From NCBI RefSeq assembly GCF_010645075.1, contig NZ_JAADZV010000006.1:124001-188000 (forward strand): DNA of 64,000 bases, in the 5' to 3' direction. The translations under genes and the position numbers were made by a program. The notes beneath the pieces are model-generated. The model had not been told where the DNA came from. It ran no database searches and worked only from the letters and a program-made list of their open reading frames with translations. Source of the stretch: Flavobacterium limi. GTDB lineage: Bacteria > Bacteroidota > Bacteroidia > Flavobacteriales > Flavobacteriaceae. Positions 34,895-42,395 of the stretch are shown in pieces. Each line of letters begins with the position of its first letter. The stretch's first letter is position 1.

Positions 34895-36808
34895 TTATAC
34901 AATATTAGAAACGTTAAAACGTACCGAAATCAATTCCTGAAGTTCCTTAATGGTTTTAAAAGTTCTTTTTAGTTTTATTTTTTCCATTTTTGAAAGCGAT
35001 TCCAAAGCAATAAACTGCCCGGAATCATGGTGTAAAAGACCTTGTTTGGTCCTGAATTTCAATAAGGCTTTAAACGAATAAGAACAAGATAAGTAAAGTT
35101 CGCTATTATGAGGTTCGAGTTCGGCCAATTTTTCAAAACGTTCCGCCGTATTACTGATTGACTTAACAGAGTGTGACAGAATCAAAACCCTTGCAGCATC
35201 TGTAAGTGGCATTAAGGCTCTTCTTTTAATATCAAACTGGTCTTTGTTGGCACCATCCTGTTCTACTAAAAATTGCCTAAAGAAACCGGTTGGAGAAGGA
35301 CTTTGCAAAGCTCCGCTCACCAGGTGAACATAAAAAATAGGATTGGCTTTTACATTTTCAAATATTGAATCTGATAACTGATCTACAAGCTCACGATTAC
35401 CATATTTTACGCTGTAATCAAAAAAGATAAACGATAATAAAACCTCATTTTTTCCCGGATTTTTAATCCAGTAAGCCACCTGGTTTTTCCATTCATCCAG
35501 GCTCATGCACCATTTTGGGTTTGATGCCATCATTTCGGCAGGGCAATATTCATAGCCAATAGTAAAAAGCCCTTTGTTGATGTGAGTTGCTAATTTTAAA
35601 AAGTAGGCTTTGGTTTCATCTTTAAAAACTTCCGAAACATTTTCATACACAATCGCATTATCCTGATCGGTATGCAGCATCTGCTCGTCACGCCCCTGAC
35701 TTCCCAGAGCCAGCCAGGTGAATTTTACAGGTGGAGGTGTATTCATTTTTTCTAATGAAATGTCAATCACACGGGTCACACAGGCATCATTTAACTCAGT
35801 TATAATTTTTGTAATCAGTGTCATTGGAATATTTTGATCTAAATATCCCTGAAGCAATTGCATAATTCGGGCTCTGATGGGCTTGATTTCCTTAACTTTT
35901 GTGGTTCTTTTCAAAGCCTTAATCAAAACAGCCGGATTATTTCCCAGCGAAACCATAAGGTCGTGTTTAGATAAGATACCAACAGCCTTTGTGTTAACGG
36001 TTCCGTCCTTGGTAAGACACAAATAGCTGATATTGCTCTTAATCATCGCCATTTGTGCCTCAGTAACCGTCATTTTTTTAGAATACGTAATAACGGGCGA
36101 TGTCATAATAGCCTCGGCAGGTGTGGTAATAGGGTAGTCACCTGAAACGATTTTGTTGCGCAAATCTTTATCTGTAATAATTCCAATCGGAAGCATTTCG
36201 TCAACAATCAAAATGGCACCAACCTTTTTCTTGGTTAAAATTTTTGCGATTTCTTTTGCAGTGGTTGAAGGTCCGCAGGTAACAATCTTTTTAGAAAATT
36301 TTACAGGCTGTAAATCAAATACTTCTTTGTCGTTATTCAGCTCATGCTGCGCAATAACTTCGCCGTACAAATTATTTTTATGGACTTCAGAATAAGGATT
36401 TTTAGTATTCGAAGCATAACTTTCGATCAGGAAATTACCAATCGCTTTATTTTCTAAGGCATAAGGTTTAAAAATAGCAATAGGTATAGCGTATAAGATA
36501 CTTTCTTCATAAGTACTTGCTTCCATAACGTAATTTTCCTGTGCCAGAAGCGGACGAAGCCCAAAAATATCCCCTTCATCACACATATCAAGAGTTTTTT
36601 GATTCTTTTTAAGGGCAATTGCTCCCTTGTGTACCACATAAAAAGAGTCATGTGTCTTTTCGTTCTCAGAAAAAATAACCGAGTCTTTTTCTTTATAAAT
36701 GATAGAAATCTGCTCAGACAATTTTTCAAGATCTTTTTGATGCAAAAGGTTAAAAGGAGGGAAGTGCTTCAAAAAATCGGCAACTCTATGTGAAATGGTA
36801 TTTTTCAT
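34895..36808 (-). CDS. Cyclic-nucleotide-binding, CBS and DUF294 nucleotidyltransferase-like protein
   Basis: The 637-residue cytoplasmic protein has an N-terminal cNMP-binding domain (about 15-130: KDSVIFSENEKTHDSFYVVHKGAIALKK), a CBS pair (about 170-300: KKKVGAILIVDEMLPIGIITDKDLRNK, YSKKMTVTEAQMAMIKSNISYL), a GlnD-like nucleotidyltransferase domain DUF294 (about 330-470, WLALGSQGRDEQMLHTDQDNAIVY with the G-S...D-x-D pattern), and the C-terminal DUF294_C helical domain. It is a signal-responsive protein; the nucleotidyl target is unknown. It is translationally adjacent to the DnaQ-like exonuclease gene (stop, one base, start). Confidence 0.9.
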   Translation of the reverse strand: MKNTISHRVADFLKHFPPFNLLHQKDLEKLSEQISIIYKEKDSVIFSENEKTHDSFYVVHKGAIALKKNQKTLDMCDEGDIFGLRPLLAQENYVMEASTYEESILYAIPIAIFKPYALENKAIGNFLIESYASNTKNPYSEVHKNNLYGEVIAQHELNNDKEVFDLQPVKFSKKIVTCGPSTTAKEIAKILTKKKVGAILIVDEMLPIGIITDKDLRNKIVSGDYPITTPAEAIMTSPVITYSKKMTVTEAQMAMIKSNISYLCLTKDGTVNTKAVGILSKHDLMVSLGNNPAVLIKALKRTTKVKEIKPIRARIMQLLQGYLDQNIPMTLITKIITELNDACVTRVIDISLEKMNTPPPVKFTWLALGSQGRDEQMLHTDQDNAIVYENVSEVFKDETKAYFLKLATHINKGLFTIGYEYCPAEMMASNPKWCMSLDEWKNQVAYWIKNPGKNEVLLSFIFFDYSVKYGNRELVDQLSDSIFENVKANPIFYVHLVSGALQSPSPTGFFRQFLVEQDGANKDQFDIKRRALMPLTDAARVLILSHSVKSISNTAERFEKLAELEPHNSELYLSCSYSFKALLKFRTKQGLLHHDSGQFIALESLSKMEKIKLKRTFKTIKELQELISVRFNVSNIV

Positions 36809-36918
36809 ATGGGATTAAGTTCTGAATTTAGAATTGGAAAACAGTTTTGTAAAAGAAATAAATTTCAGTTGCTATTCAAACTATATTTTATAAAATATCA
36901 GGTTTATTTGTTAAACAA

Positions 36919-36941
36919 AAAAGTTCCGCGTGGGAACTTTT
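36919..36941 (-). terminator. Terminator after the terC-like gene
   Basis: AAAAGTTCC / GGAACTTTT stem with a 5-base loop. On the minus strand a run of T residues follows. Confidence 0.85.
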
Positions 36942-36951
36942 AAATTTAGAC

Positions 36952-37725
36952 TTATGATTTTTTCTTTCGGATTCGCATATTGATGAATTCTACAGCAAGC
37001 GAAAAGGTAATTGCAAAATACAAATAGCCTTTCGGAATGGCGCCAATGTGTTCGCCAATCAACTCGGCATTTGATAAATGCATACTTTCGGTAATCAGCA
37101 TAAACCCGATCAGGATTAGAAAAGAAAGACCCAATATTTGGATCGAAGGGTTTTTATTAACGAAGTTCCCAACCGGAACAGCAAATAGCATCATAACAAT
37201 TACAGAAATAATAACTGCGGTAATCATGATAGTCAGCGCACCTTCAACGCCATTGGTCATACCAACAGCGGTTAGAATGGAGTCAACAGAAAAAATTAAA
37301 TCGATTAAAAGAATTTGTAAAATAACATTCGAAAATGATTTCTTTGCAGCTGTGTTCAGGGTTTTTTCCTCGTCGCCTTTATGGTCAACTTTTTCGCTGA
37401 TTTCCTTAGTACTTTTATAAATCAGGAACAAACCTCCAAAAAATAAAATTAGTGCCTGACCTGTAAAATCAGCTTCCAGCCAGCCCCAGTGAATACTGAA
37501 TACTGTGGCTTTCATTGCAATTAAATATGAAATTCCCAACAACAGGGCAATTCGCATAAACATCGCCAGAAACAAACCAATTCGTGTAGCTTTTTTGCGC
37601 TCTTCTTCAGGCAGCTTTCCTGTAACGATCGAAATAAAAATGATATTGTCAATTCCCAGAACAATTTCCAGAAATGTTAGTGTCAGTAATGCAATCCAGG
37701 CATCAGGGTTTAAAAATACTTCCAT
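36952..37725 (-). CDS. TerC family membrane protein
   Basis: The 257-residue protein has seven predicted helices and the two TerC signature segments with conserved acidic residues: LEIVLGIDNIIFISI near the N-terminus and LLIDLIFSVDSILTAVGM near residues 140-160. TerC/Alx/YkoY proteins export manganese or serve extracytoplasmic metalloproteins. The cytoplasmic loop KEISEKVDHKGDEEK separates the two halves. No yybP-ykoY riboswitch is recognisable in the 33-base upstream gap, so Mn control is not shown here. It lies 33 bases downstream of the small lipoprotein gene. Confidence 0.9.
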   Translation of the reverse strand: MEVFLNPDAWIALLTLTFLEIVLGIDNIIFISIVTGKLPEEERKKATRIGLFLAMFMRIALLLGISYLIAMKATVFSIHWGWLEADFTGQALILFFGGLFLIYKSTKEISEKVDHKGDEEKTLNTAAKKSFSNVILQILLIDLIFSVDSILTAVGMTNGVEGALTIMITAVIISVIVMMLFAVPVGNFVNKNPSIQILGLSFLILIGFMLITESMHLSNAELIGEHIGAIPKGYLYFAITFSLAVEFINMRIRKKKS

Positions 37726-37758
37726 GTAAATCTTAATTTACACTCAAATTACTATTTT

Positions 37759-38130
37759 TTATTCGATTTTAAAAACTTTTCCTTGCTGTTTTTCCTCAGA
37801 ACCCACCATACCGAATTCAAAAGTATAAGAATCTTTTGAAGTCGTTAAAATTTTCATATTAATGGCTTTTTCCTCCGCCATGTTTTTTGGATGTTTTTTC
37901 TGCAAAACATATTCGCAGTCGCTTACCCAGCGTATGGTTGCGGTATCTGTTTTCCCCTCAAAAGTTTCAATTTCAATACTGTCTTTACGTTCAAAAATCG
38001 TTGTTTTTTTTACACCGTTTACTTCAAACTCAAATTTAAATTTTCCGTTTTTGAAATCTCTACAATTGTGTTCTGCATTATAACAGGATACTAAAGCTAA
38101 TAAGGGAAGTAAGAATATAATTTTTTTCAT
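37759..38130 (-). CDS. Small lipoprotein of unknown function
   Basis: The 123-residue protein begins KKIIFLLPLLALVSCYN, a lipoprotein signal with Cys16. The mature part is beta-rich (KFKFEFEVNGVKKTTIFERKDS) and has two further cysteines (HNCRDF, DCEYVL) that could form a disulfide. Similar Flavobacteriia proteins are sometimes labelled DNA topoisomerase IV in databases; nothing here supports that. It precedes terC by 33 bases on the same strand, with a dispersed repeat upstream. Confidence 0.7.
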   Translation of the reverse strand: MKKIIFLLPLLALVSCYNAEHNCRDFKNGKFKFEFEVNGVKKTTIFERKDSIEIETFEGKTDTATIRWVSDCEYVLQKKHPKNMAEEKAINMKILTTSKDSYTFEFGMVGSEEKQQGKVFKIE

Positions 38131-38150
38131 TTTAATAAGTTGTTTTATAA

Positions 38151-38228
38151 GAAGCTAATCCTGCTGTCCGCTATATCTTTTGCGGCGAACCCCGCCACAA
38201 AAGGATGACGCTTCCATCAGGGCTAGGG
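38151..38228. repeat. Dispersed structured repeat, copy 2
   Basis: It starts GAAGCTAATCCTGCT and ends ATCAGGGCTAGGG. The end segments 38155-38165 and 38216-38226 can pair. An inner GC-rich hairpin joins CTTTTG-c-GGCG (38177-38187) with CGCC-a-CAAAAG (38193-38203). Copy 1 at 16317 has matching ends; the pair at stem position 8 changes from C-G there to T-A here, keeping the stem. Confidence 0.65.
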
Positions 38229-38262
38229 CAATCGTTTTCATCAGAAAATTAAAGAGATTTGA

Positions 38263-38838
38263 CTATTTCATTCTGTTTAATTCATCATCCGTAAAGTTCT
38301 TTATTTCTTTTTCTTTGGCAAACTTTTCAGCGTTGTAATTCCCTGATTTGTTTTTTGGAATTGATAAACTGTTCCACGCGCTATTTTTTAGTTGTTTGGA
38401 ATAAAAAACAATCTGCCCTATATGATAAGGATAATGAGCCAATTGCCTATTAATGGCTTCAATAGCCGTATGACCTTCATTTCGAATATAAATGATATCC
38501 GAAAGCTGTTCCGGTTTTAAATTGTTTAAAGCGTCAAAAAACACTTTCCAGCCCTTATTCCAGGTTTCCAGAACTTCTTCTTTTGACTGTAAATCATTTT
38601 CGAATTCGGCATCACGGTTGCGCCATTCTTTTTCTCCGTCAGATGTTAAGAAGTCTGTCCATCGTGAAAGCATGTTACCCGAAATATGTTTGATTATGGT
38701 TGCAATACTGTTGGTATCTTCGTTTAAAGCAATAAAAAGCTGTTCAGGCTCTAATTGATCGATTGACTTTTCGCCCAGCATTTTATAATACAAAAACTGC
38801 TTTTTAACGCTTTCCAGATAAGATTCGTTTGTTTCCAT
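38263..38838 (-). CDS. DUF1572 (DinB-like) protein
   Basis: The 191-residue soluble protein matches DUF1572 in the DinB/YfiT four-helix superfamily. Recognisable parts are TIIKHISGNMLSRWTDFLTSDGEKEWRNRD and the second metal-site region HTAIEAINRQLAHYPYHIGQIVFYSK. The three-His arrangement (His of KHISGN, His of LAHY, His of YHIGQ) fits the metal centre of the fold. DinB-like proteins include thiol-dependent transferases; this one's activity is unknown. The pentapeptide-repeat gene is directly upstream with a 2-base gap, so both are probably in one operon. Confidence 0.85.
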   Translation of the reverse strand: METNESYLESVKKQFLYYKMLGEKSIDQLEPEQLFIALNEDTNSIATIIKHISGNMLSRWTDFLTSDGEKEWRNRDAEFENDLQSKEEVLETWNKGWKVFFDALNNLKPEQLSDIIYIRNEGHTAIEAINRQLAHYPYHIGQIVFYSKQLKNSAWNSLSIPKNKSGNYNAEKFAKEKEIKNFTDDELNRMK

Positions 38839-38840
38839 AC

Positions 38841-39413
38841 CTACACTATTTTAATATCGTATTTATCTAAAAGACCTGCGATTCCCTGATTCGAAAATTG
38901 TGCTTTTCGCATTGGGTTGAATTCGGGATCAATTTTATAGTTGTAAGCCGTTCTAAAATCAACAGCAGCCAATTGGGTTTCATTGAAAATAGCGCCGTCC
39001 AGATTACAATTTTCAAAAACAGAACTGGTTAAGTTGGTGCCTATAAAAGTTACATCTCGCAAAGAAGAATTGATAAACTTGGTTTTCGGCATTTTTTTGT
39101 TTGAAAAGATAGCGTAGTCCAACGTACTTTCTTCAAAATAAACCTGGAATAAAAAATCGTCGCATTCGTTAAAAGCGATTCCAAGAAGTTTACAATTTTT
39201 AAAAGTCACATTTTTTAAACTCGTTCCGGCCAAGCTGGTCATCGACAAATTGCAGTCAATAAACTCACAGTCTAAAAAAGTATTGTAGGCAAAATTACTG
39301 TTAGAAAAATCACAGTTTTTAAACAGACAATCTTCAAACTCCCGATTATTAATTTTTTTGTCAATGTAAATGACTTTCTCAAAAGTTTTCTGAATGTGAA
39401 TTAGGCTTTCCAT
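38841..39413 (-). CDS. Pentapeptide-repeat protein
   Basis: The 190-residue protein is built mostly of A(D/N)LxX-like pentapeptides: CDFSNSNFAYNTFLDCEFID, then CNLSMTSLAGTSLKNVTFKN and later SSVFENCNLDGAIFNETQLA. The repeats form a quadrilateral beta-helix. Cysteines recur at the -2 face. Some such proteins (Qnr/MfpA) mimic DNA and protect gyrase, but this one lacks the loops needed to say so. It precedes the DUF1572 gene by 2 bases. The C-terminal FNPMRKAQFSNQGIAGLLDKY is common in Flavobacteriia versions. Confidence 0.9.
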   Translation of the reverse strand: MESLIHIQKTFEKVIYIDKKINNREFEDCLFKNCDFSNSNFAYNTFLDCEFIDCNLSMTSLAGTSLKNVTFKNCKLLGIAFNECDDFLFQVYFEESTLDYAIFSNKKMPKTKFINSSLRDVTFIGTNLTSSVFENCNLDGAIFNETQLAAVDFRTAYNYKIDPEFNPMRKAQFSNQGIAGLLDKYDIKIV

Positions 39414-39470
39414 TTTGATTAAATAAAGGGATTAAAAGAATATTATATGATTTGCTCCGACAGTTAAGTA

Positions 39471-39692
39471 TTAGTCATTAAACAAACCTTTCATGATGAT
39501 TTTCAATCCCAAAAAAATCAAAACCATAGAACTCAGGCAGGCTACAATGCCAATTCCTAAAACCAGATAGTGCCAGGCGGTATGCTGGTTCATGAATGCA
39601 TTATATATGAGTGTAGGCCCAATAAACATTAATGGAAGTGCTCCGGTTAAATATTTAATTCCTTTTCCTAATAATTGTTTATTTGTTGCCAT
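39471..39692 (-). CDS. DUF6095 family small membrane protein
   Basis: The 73-residue protein has two membrane helices (about 12-32, YLTGALPLMFIGPTLIYNAFM; about 41-66, YLVLGIGIVACLSSMVLIFLGLKII). It matches DUF6095, a short Bacteroidota family of unknown function. It lies between murQ (81 bases upstream) and the pentapeptide gene on the same strand, which fits an operon with murQ as seen in related genomes. Confidence 0.75.
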   Translation of the reverse strand: MATNKQLLGKGIKYLTGALPLMFIGPTLIYNAFMNQHTAWHYLVLGIGIVACLSSMVLIFLGLKIIMKGLFND

Positions 39693-39773
39693 TTAATTTT
39701 GTTTCAAGTTTCAGGTTTTGCATGCCTTGCTAATTTTACGGTTAATCACATCTAACCTTTTACGGCAAGCATC

Positions 39774-40586
39774 TTACTTATTATAATTGTCAACAGCATT
39801 TCTCACACTGCCGTATTTCTTTAATAATTCAGAGGCTTCTTCATACGAAACCGGAATTTCTCCCATTATCATTTTTACGCCCCGGTCAACCAGTTTGATA
39901 TTACTCAATTGCATGTCGACCATTTTGTTCCCTTTTACTTTTCCAAGCTGAATCATTGATGCAGTCGAAATCATGTTTAGAACCAGTTTCTGTGCAGTTC
40001 CGGCTTTCATTCTAGAACTTCCGGTTACAAATTCGGGTCCTACAACCACTACTACAGGAAATTTTGCTGTCAGTGCTAATGGGCTTCCTTCATTACAGGT
40101 GATACAGCCCGTTGCAATATTGTTTTTGTTGCAGGTTTCTAAACCACCAATAACGTAAGGTGTAGTTCCGGAAGCCGCTATACCAATGACGATATCGTTC
40201 TGATTGATATTATGTGCCTGTAAATCAATCCAGGCCTGTGTTGCGTTATCTTCGGCATTTTCTACAGCTCGGCGAATGGCTGTGTCACCTCCGGCAATGA
40301 TTCCGTTTACTAAATCAAAAGGAACTCCAAAAGTAGGAGGACATTCTGAAGCATCTACAACCCCCAAACGTCCTGATGTTCCGGCTCCGATGTAAAAAAT
40401 ACGTCCGCCCAGTTTTAAATTGACAACTGTCTGTTGCACCAAAGCTTCAATTTGCGGTAAGGCTTTTTCAACGGCAAGAGGTACGGTTTTATCTTCGTTA
40501 TTAATATTAGTCAGCAGTTCGTTGACTGACATTTTCTCTAAATGCTCGTATTTTGAAGATTGTTCGGTTGTTTTTGTAAACGTCAT
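39774..40586 (-). CDS. murQ: N-acetylmuramic acid 6-phosphate etherase
   Basis: The SIS-domain protein carries the MurQ signatures GRIFYIGAGTSGRLGVVDASECPPTFG (catalytic Glu in ASE) and TGSSRMKAGTAQKLVLNM, near residues 55-85 and 205-225. It cleaves the lactyl ether of MurNAc-6-phosphate to GlcNAc-6-phosphate during peptidoglycan recycling in the cytoplasm. I chose the ATG at 40586 (270 residues); 11 further in-frame residues up to 40619 do not look like family sequence. No anmK or transporter gene is adjacent. The upstream gap contains a large structured element. Confidence 0.92.
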   Translation of the reverse strand: MTFTKTTEQSSKYEHLEKMSVNELLTNINNEDKTVPLAVEKALPQIEALVQQTVVNLKLGGRIFYIGAGTSGRLGVVDASECPPTFGVPFDLVNGIIAGGDTAIRRAVENAEDNATQAWIDLQAHNINQNDIVIGIAASGTTPYVIGGLETCNKNNIATGCITCNEGSPLALTAKFPVVVVVGPEFVTGSSRMKAGTAQKLVLNMISTASMIQLGKVKGNKMVDMQLSNIKLVDRGVKMIMGEIPVSYEEASELLKKYGSVRNAVDNYNK

Positions 40587-40687
40587 TGTGTTTTTAGTGT
40601 CAAAGTTGTAAAGTCTCAAAGTTACAAAGATTTTTACTTCTTCAGGAAATGATTTTTCTCGTTTTACGGTTGCGTGAGGGATAACAG

Positions 40688-40785
40688 GAAGCTACCGAAG
40701 TAGCCCGGATAGCCCGACCGAATTTGCGAAAGGCGCATATAAGCGGTTTGTTAAATAGCGCCTTTTGTAAATTTGGGCACGCCCA
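40688..40785. repeat. Structured REP-like inverted-repeat element
   Basis: Starts with the hairpin GCTAC-CGAA-GTAGC (40691-40704). A long stem follows: AATTTGCGAAAGGCGC (40721-40736) pairs with GCGCCTTTTGTAAATT (40758-40773), extended by GCCC and GGGC. An alternative short hairpin GGGC-AC-GCCC lies at the right end (40775-40784). It is more GC-rich than its surroundings. It lies between the ZIP transporter gene and murQ, ending at the ZIP stop codon, and may double as its terminator. Confidence 0.6.
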
Positions 40786-40787
40786 GA

Positions 40788-41456
40788 TTATAGAAAGAAT
40801 GCTAGTAAGATCCCAAGAACAATCATCGAAACTTTGGCCACATTAAATTTATGTCCTTCGCTGCTTTCGAAAATAATAGTCGATGAAATATGAAATAAAA
40901 TACCAATTACGATTGCGGTTATTTCGGTGTAATATTCATTTAAAATTGGTAAGAAATCAGAAGCTACAGTTCCCAGTGGTGTCATGATTGCGAAAGTTAA
41001 CATGAAAGCAAAAATGGCTTTTTTGTTTAAATCTGCATTGATGAAAAACGTAGTTAAAATCACGGCAATTGGTAAATGATGAATGGCAATTCCGATAGCC
41101 AGACCATGATGATGGCTTACCGGGAAACCTTCTAGAAAGGCATGGATACAAAGGCTGATAAATAAAAGCCACGGAATCTGGGACATTTTTGCATGGCCGT
41201 GAACGTGTCCGTGTTCAGCTCCTTTTGAGAAAAATTCGAGAATGATCTGGAACAAAATTCCGACCATGATAAATAAACCAATGTTGTGATTATGAGATTC
41301 GTAAACTTCAGGTAAAAGATGCATTACGGTTAGCGATAATAGAAAAGAACCGCTGAATGCCAGCAATAATTTTAGATTGGTTTTGTTTTTTGGTTTTATG
41401 AACAAAGCCACCGCATAACCTAAAAGGACAGAAAATAAGGGTAATAGATAATTCAT
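40788..41456 (-). CDS. ZIP family metal transporter
   Basis: The protein has about seven to eight membrane helices, the ZIP signature helices (CIHAFLEGFPVSHHHGLAIGIAIHHLPIAVILT: His, Glu and His-His in helices IV and V), and a His-rich cytoplasmic loop EHGHVHGHAKM between helices III and IV. These features indicate uptake of zinc or a similar divalent metal through the inner membrane. I chose the ATG at 41456 (222 residues) rather than a TTG at 41471. It follows the methyltransferase gene by 16 bases. No metal-regulator site is evident. Confidence 0.88.
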   Translation of the reverse strand: MNYLLPLFSVLLGYAVALFIKPKNKTNLKLLLAFSGSFLLSLTVMHLLPEVYESHNHNIGLFIMVGILFQIILEFFSKGAEHGHVHGHAKMSQIPWLLFISLCIHAFLEGFPVSHHHGLAIGIAIHHLPIAVILTTFFINADLNKKAIFAFMLTFAIMTPLGTVASDFLPILNEYYTEITAIVIGILFHISSTIIFESSEGHKFNVAKVSMIVLGILLAFFL

Positions 41457-41472
41457 TTGCTGAGTTACCAAA

Positions 41473-42237
41473 TTATTTAAAAATCATGATTAATCGTTCG
41501 CTTTCGGTTTTATGGAATTTTTTGAGTTTATAATCGCCAAAAATATCTAAGAGATAAATACCGGCTTCATCCATTAAATCCTGAAAATCCTGTAGTGTGA
41601 GTGCTTTTACTTTTTCGGTAAAATGGTATTTTTTACCTTGATCTTCAAAATCAATTTCTTTAAATATATGTCCGTCTTCGACATATCTTTTTATTTTGAA
41701 ATCGATTCCGTCAACTGTTTTTACTTCTTCGGGGACCAAAGTTTCAATAACATGGTTTACGTTCATAAAATCAATTACTGCAAAGCCATATTCGGATAAA
41801 CTTTCTTTGATCGCTTTTAAGGTAGTTAAGTTATCATCGTCATTTTCGAAATAACCAAAACTTGTAAAAAGATTAAAGATGGCATCGAATTTTTCATCAA
41901 ACGGTTCACGCATATCATGAACTTTGAAATGCAGGGTTTCGTTGCTGTTTTTGCTTGCTTCGGCAATACTGTTTTCAGATAAGTCGGCTCCTAAAACATT
42001 AAAACCTAACTGATTTAAATATATAGAATGGCGCCCTTTTCCACAGGCTAAATCCAATACGTTTGCTTTTTCGGGCAAGTTTAGATAATGCGTGAGATTG
42101 TCCATGAAAATCTGAGCTTCCCTGTAATTTCTATCCTTATACAGAATATGATAGTACGGAGTATCAAACCAGGATGTAAACCAGTTTTCGGTATTACGGT
42201 CCTGATTAGGTGTTGATGGGTTAGGCGCTTCAGACAT
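41473..42237 (-). CDS. Class I SAM-dependent methyltransferase
   Basis: The 254-residue protein has the SAM motif I VLDLACGKGRHSIYLNQLG near residue 60, motif II LGADLS, and FDAIFNLFTSFGYF as motif IV. The N-terminal NWFTSWFDTPYYHILYKDRNYREA is a common start of this Flavobacteriia group. The substrate is not deducible; it resembles small-molecule methyltransferases. It precedes the ZIP gene by 16 bases and is divergent from the THUMP methyltransferase gene across 158 bases. Confidence 0.85.
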   Translation of the reverse strand: MSEAPNPSTPNQDRNTENWFTSWFDTPYYHILYKDRNYREAQIFMDNLTHYLNLPEKANVLDLACGKGRHSIYLNQLGFNVLGADLSENSIAEASKNSNETLHFKVHDMREPFDEKFDAIFNLFTSFGYFENDDDNLTTLKAIKESLSEYGFAVIDFMNVNHVIETLVPEEVKTVDGIDFKIKRYVEDGHIFKEIDFEDQGKKYHFTEKVKALTLQDFQDLMDEAGIYLLDIFGDYKLKKFHKTESERLIMIFK

Positions 42238-42267
42238 TTATTCTATTTCAATTAATTTAAAGTCCGG

Positions 42268-42275
42268 CAAATTTA
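42268..42275 (-). promoter_or_regulatory. Candidate -7 element for the methyltransferase gene
   Basis: Minus-strand TAAATTTG 30 bases before the ATG at 42237. A plus-strand TAnnTTTG octamer (42279-42286) begins three bases further on, so two divergent promoters may nearly overlap here. Confidence 0.45.
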
Positions 42276-42278
42276 GTG

Positions 42279-42286
42279 TATTTTTG
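42279..42286 (+). promoter_or_regulatory. Candidate -7 element for the THUMP methyltransferase gene
   Basis: Plus-strand TATTTTTG, 109 bases before the ATG at 42396, back to back with the minus-strand element at 42268-42275. Confidence 0.35.
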
Positions 42287-42395
42287 CCGAAAAATAACTA
42301 TTTCGCAATGATACCTATTGTAGTTGCGCAATTTAGAATGTTTTTATTGCAGATTTGGATTTTGATTAAAAATCTGTTTTAATTCAAATATAAAG

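Noticed and set aside
36919..37758. A yybP-ykoY manganese riboswitch controlling terC
   Set aside because: The upstream gap is only 33 bases, too short for the element; the hairpin seen is downstream and acts as a terminator.
37759..38130. DNA topoisomerase IV, a label seen for similar short proteins
   Set aside because: It is a 123-residue lipoprotein with no topoisomerase motif; the label appears to be an error carried between databases.
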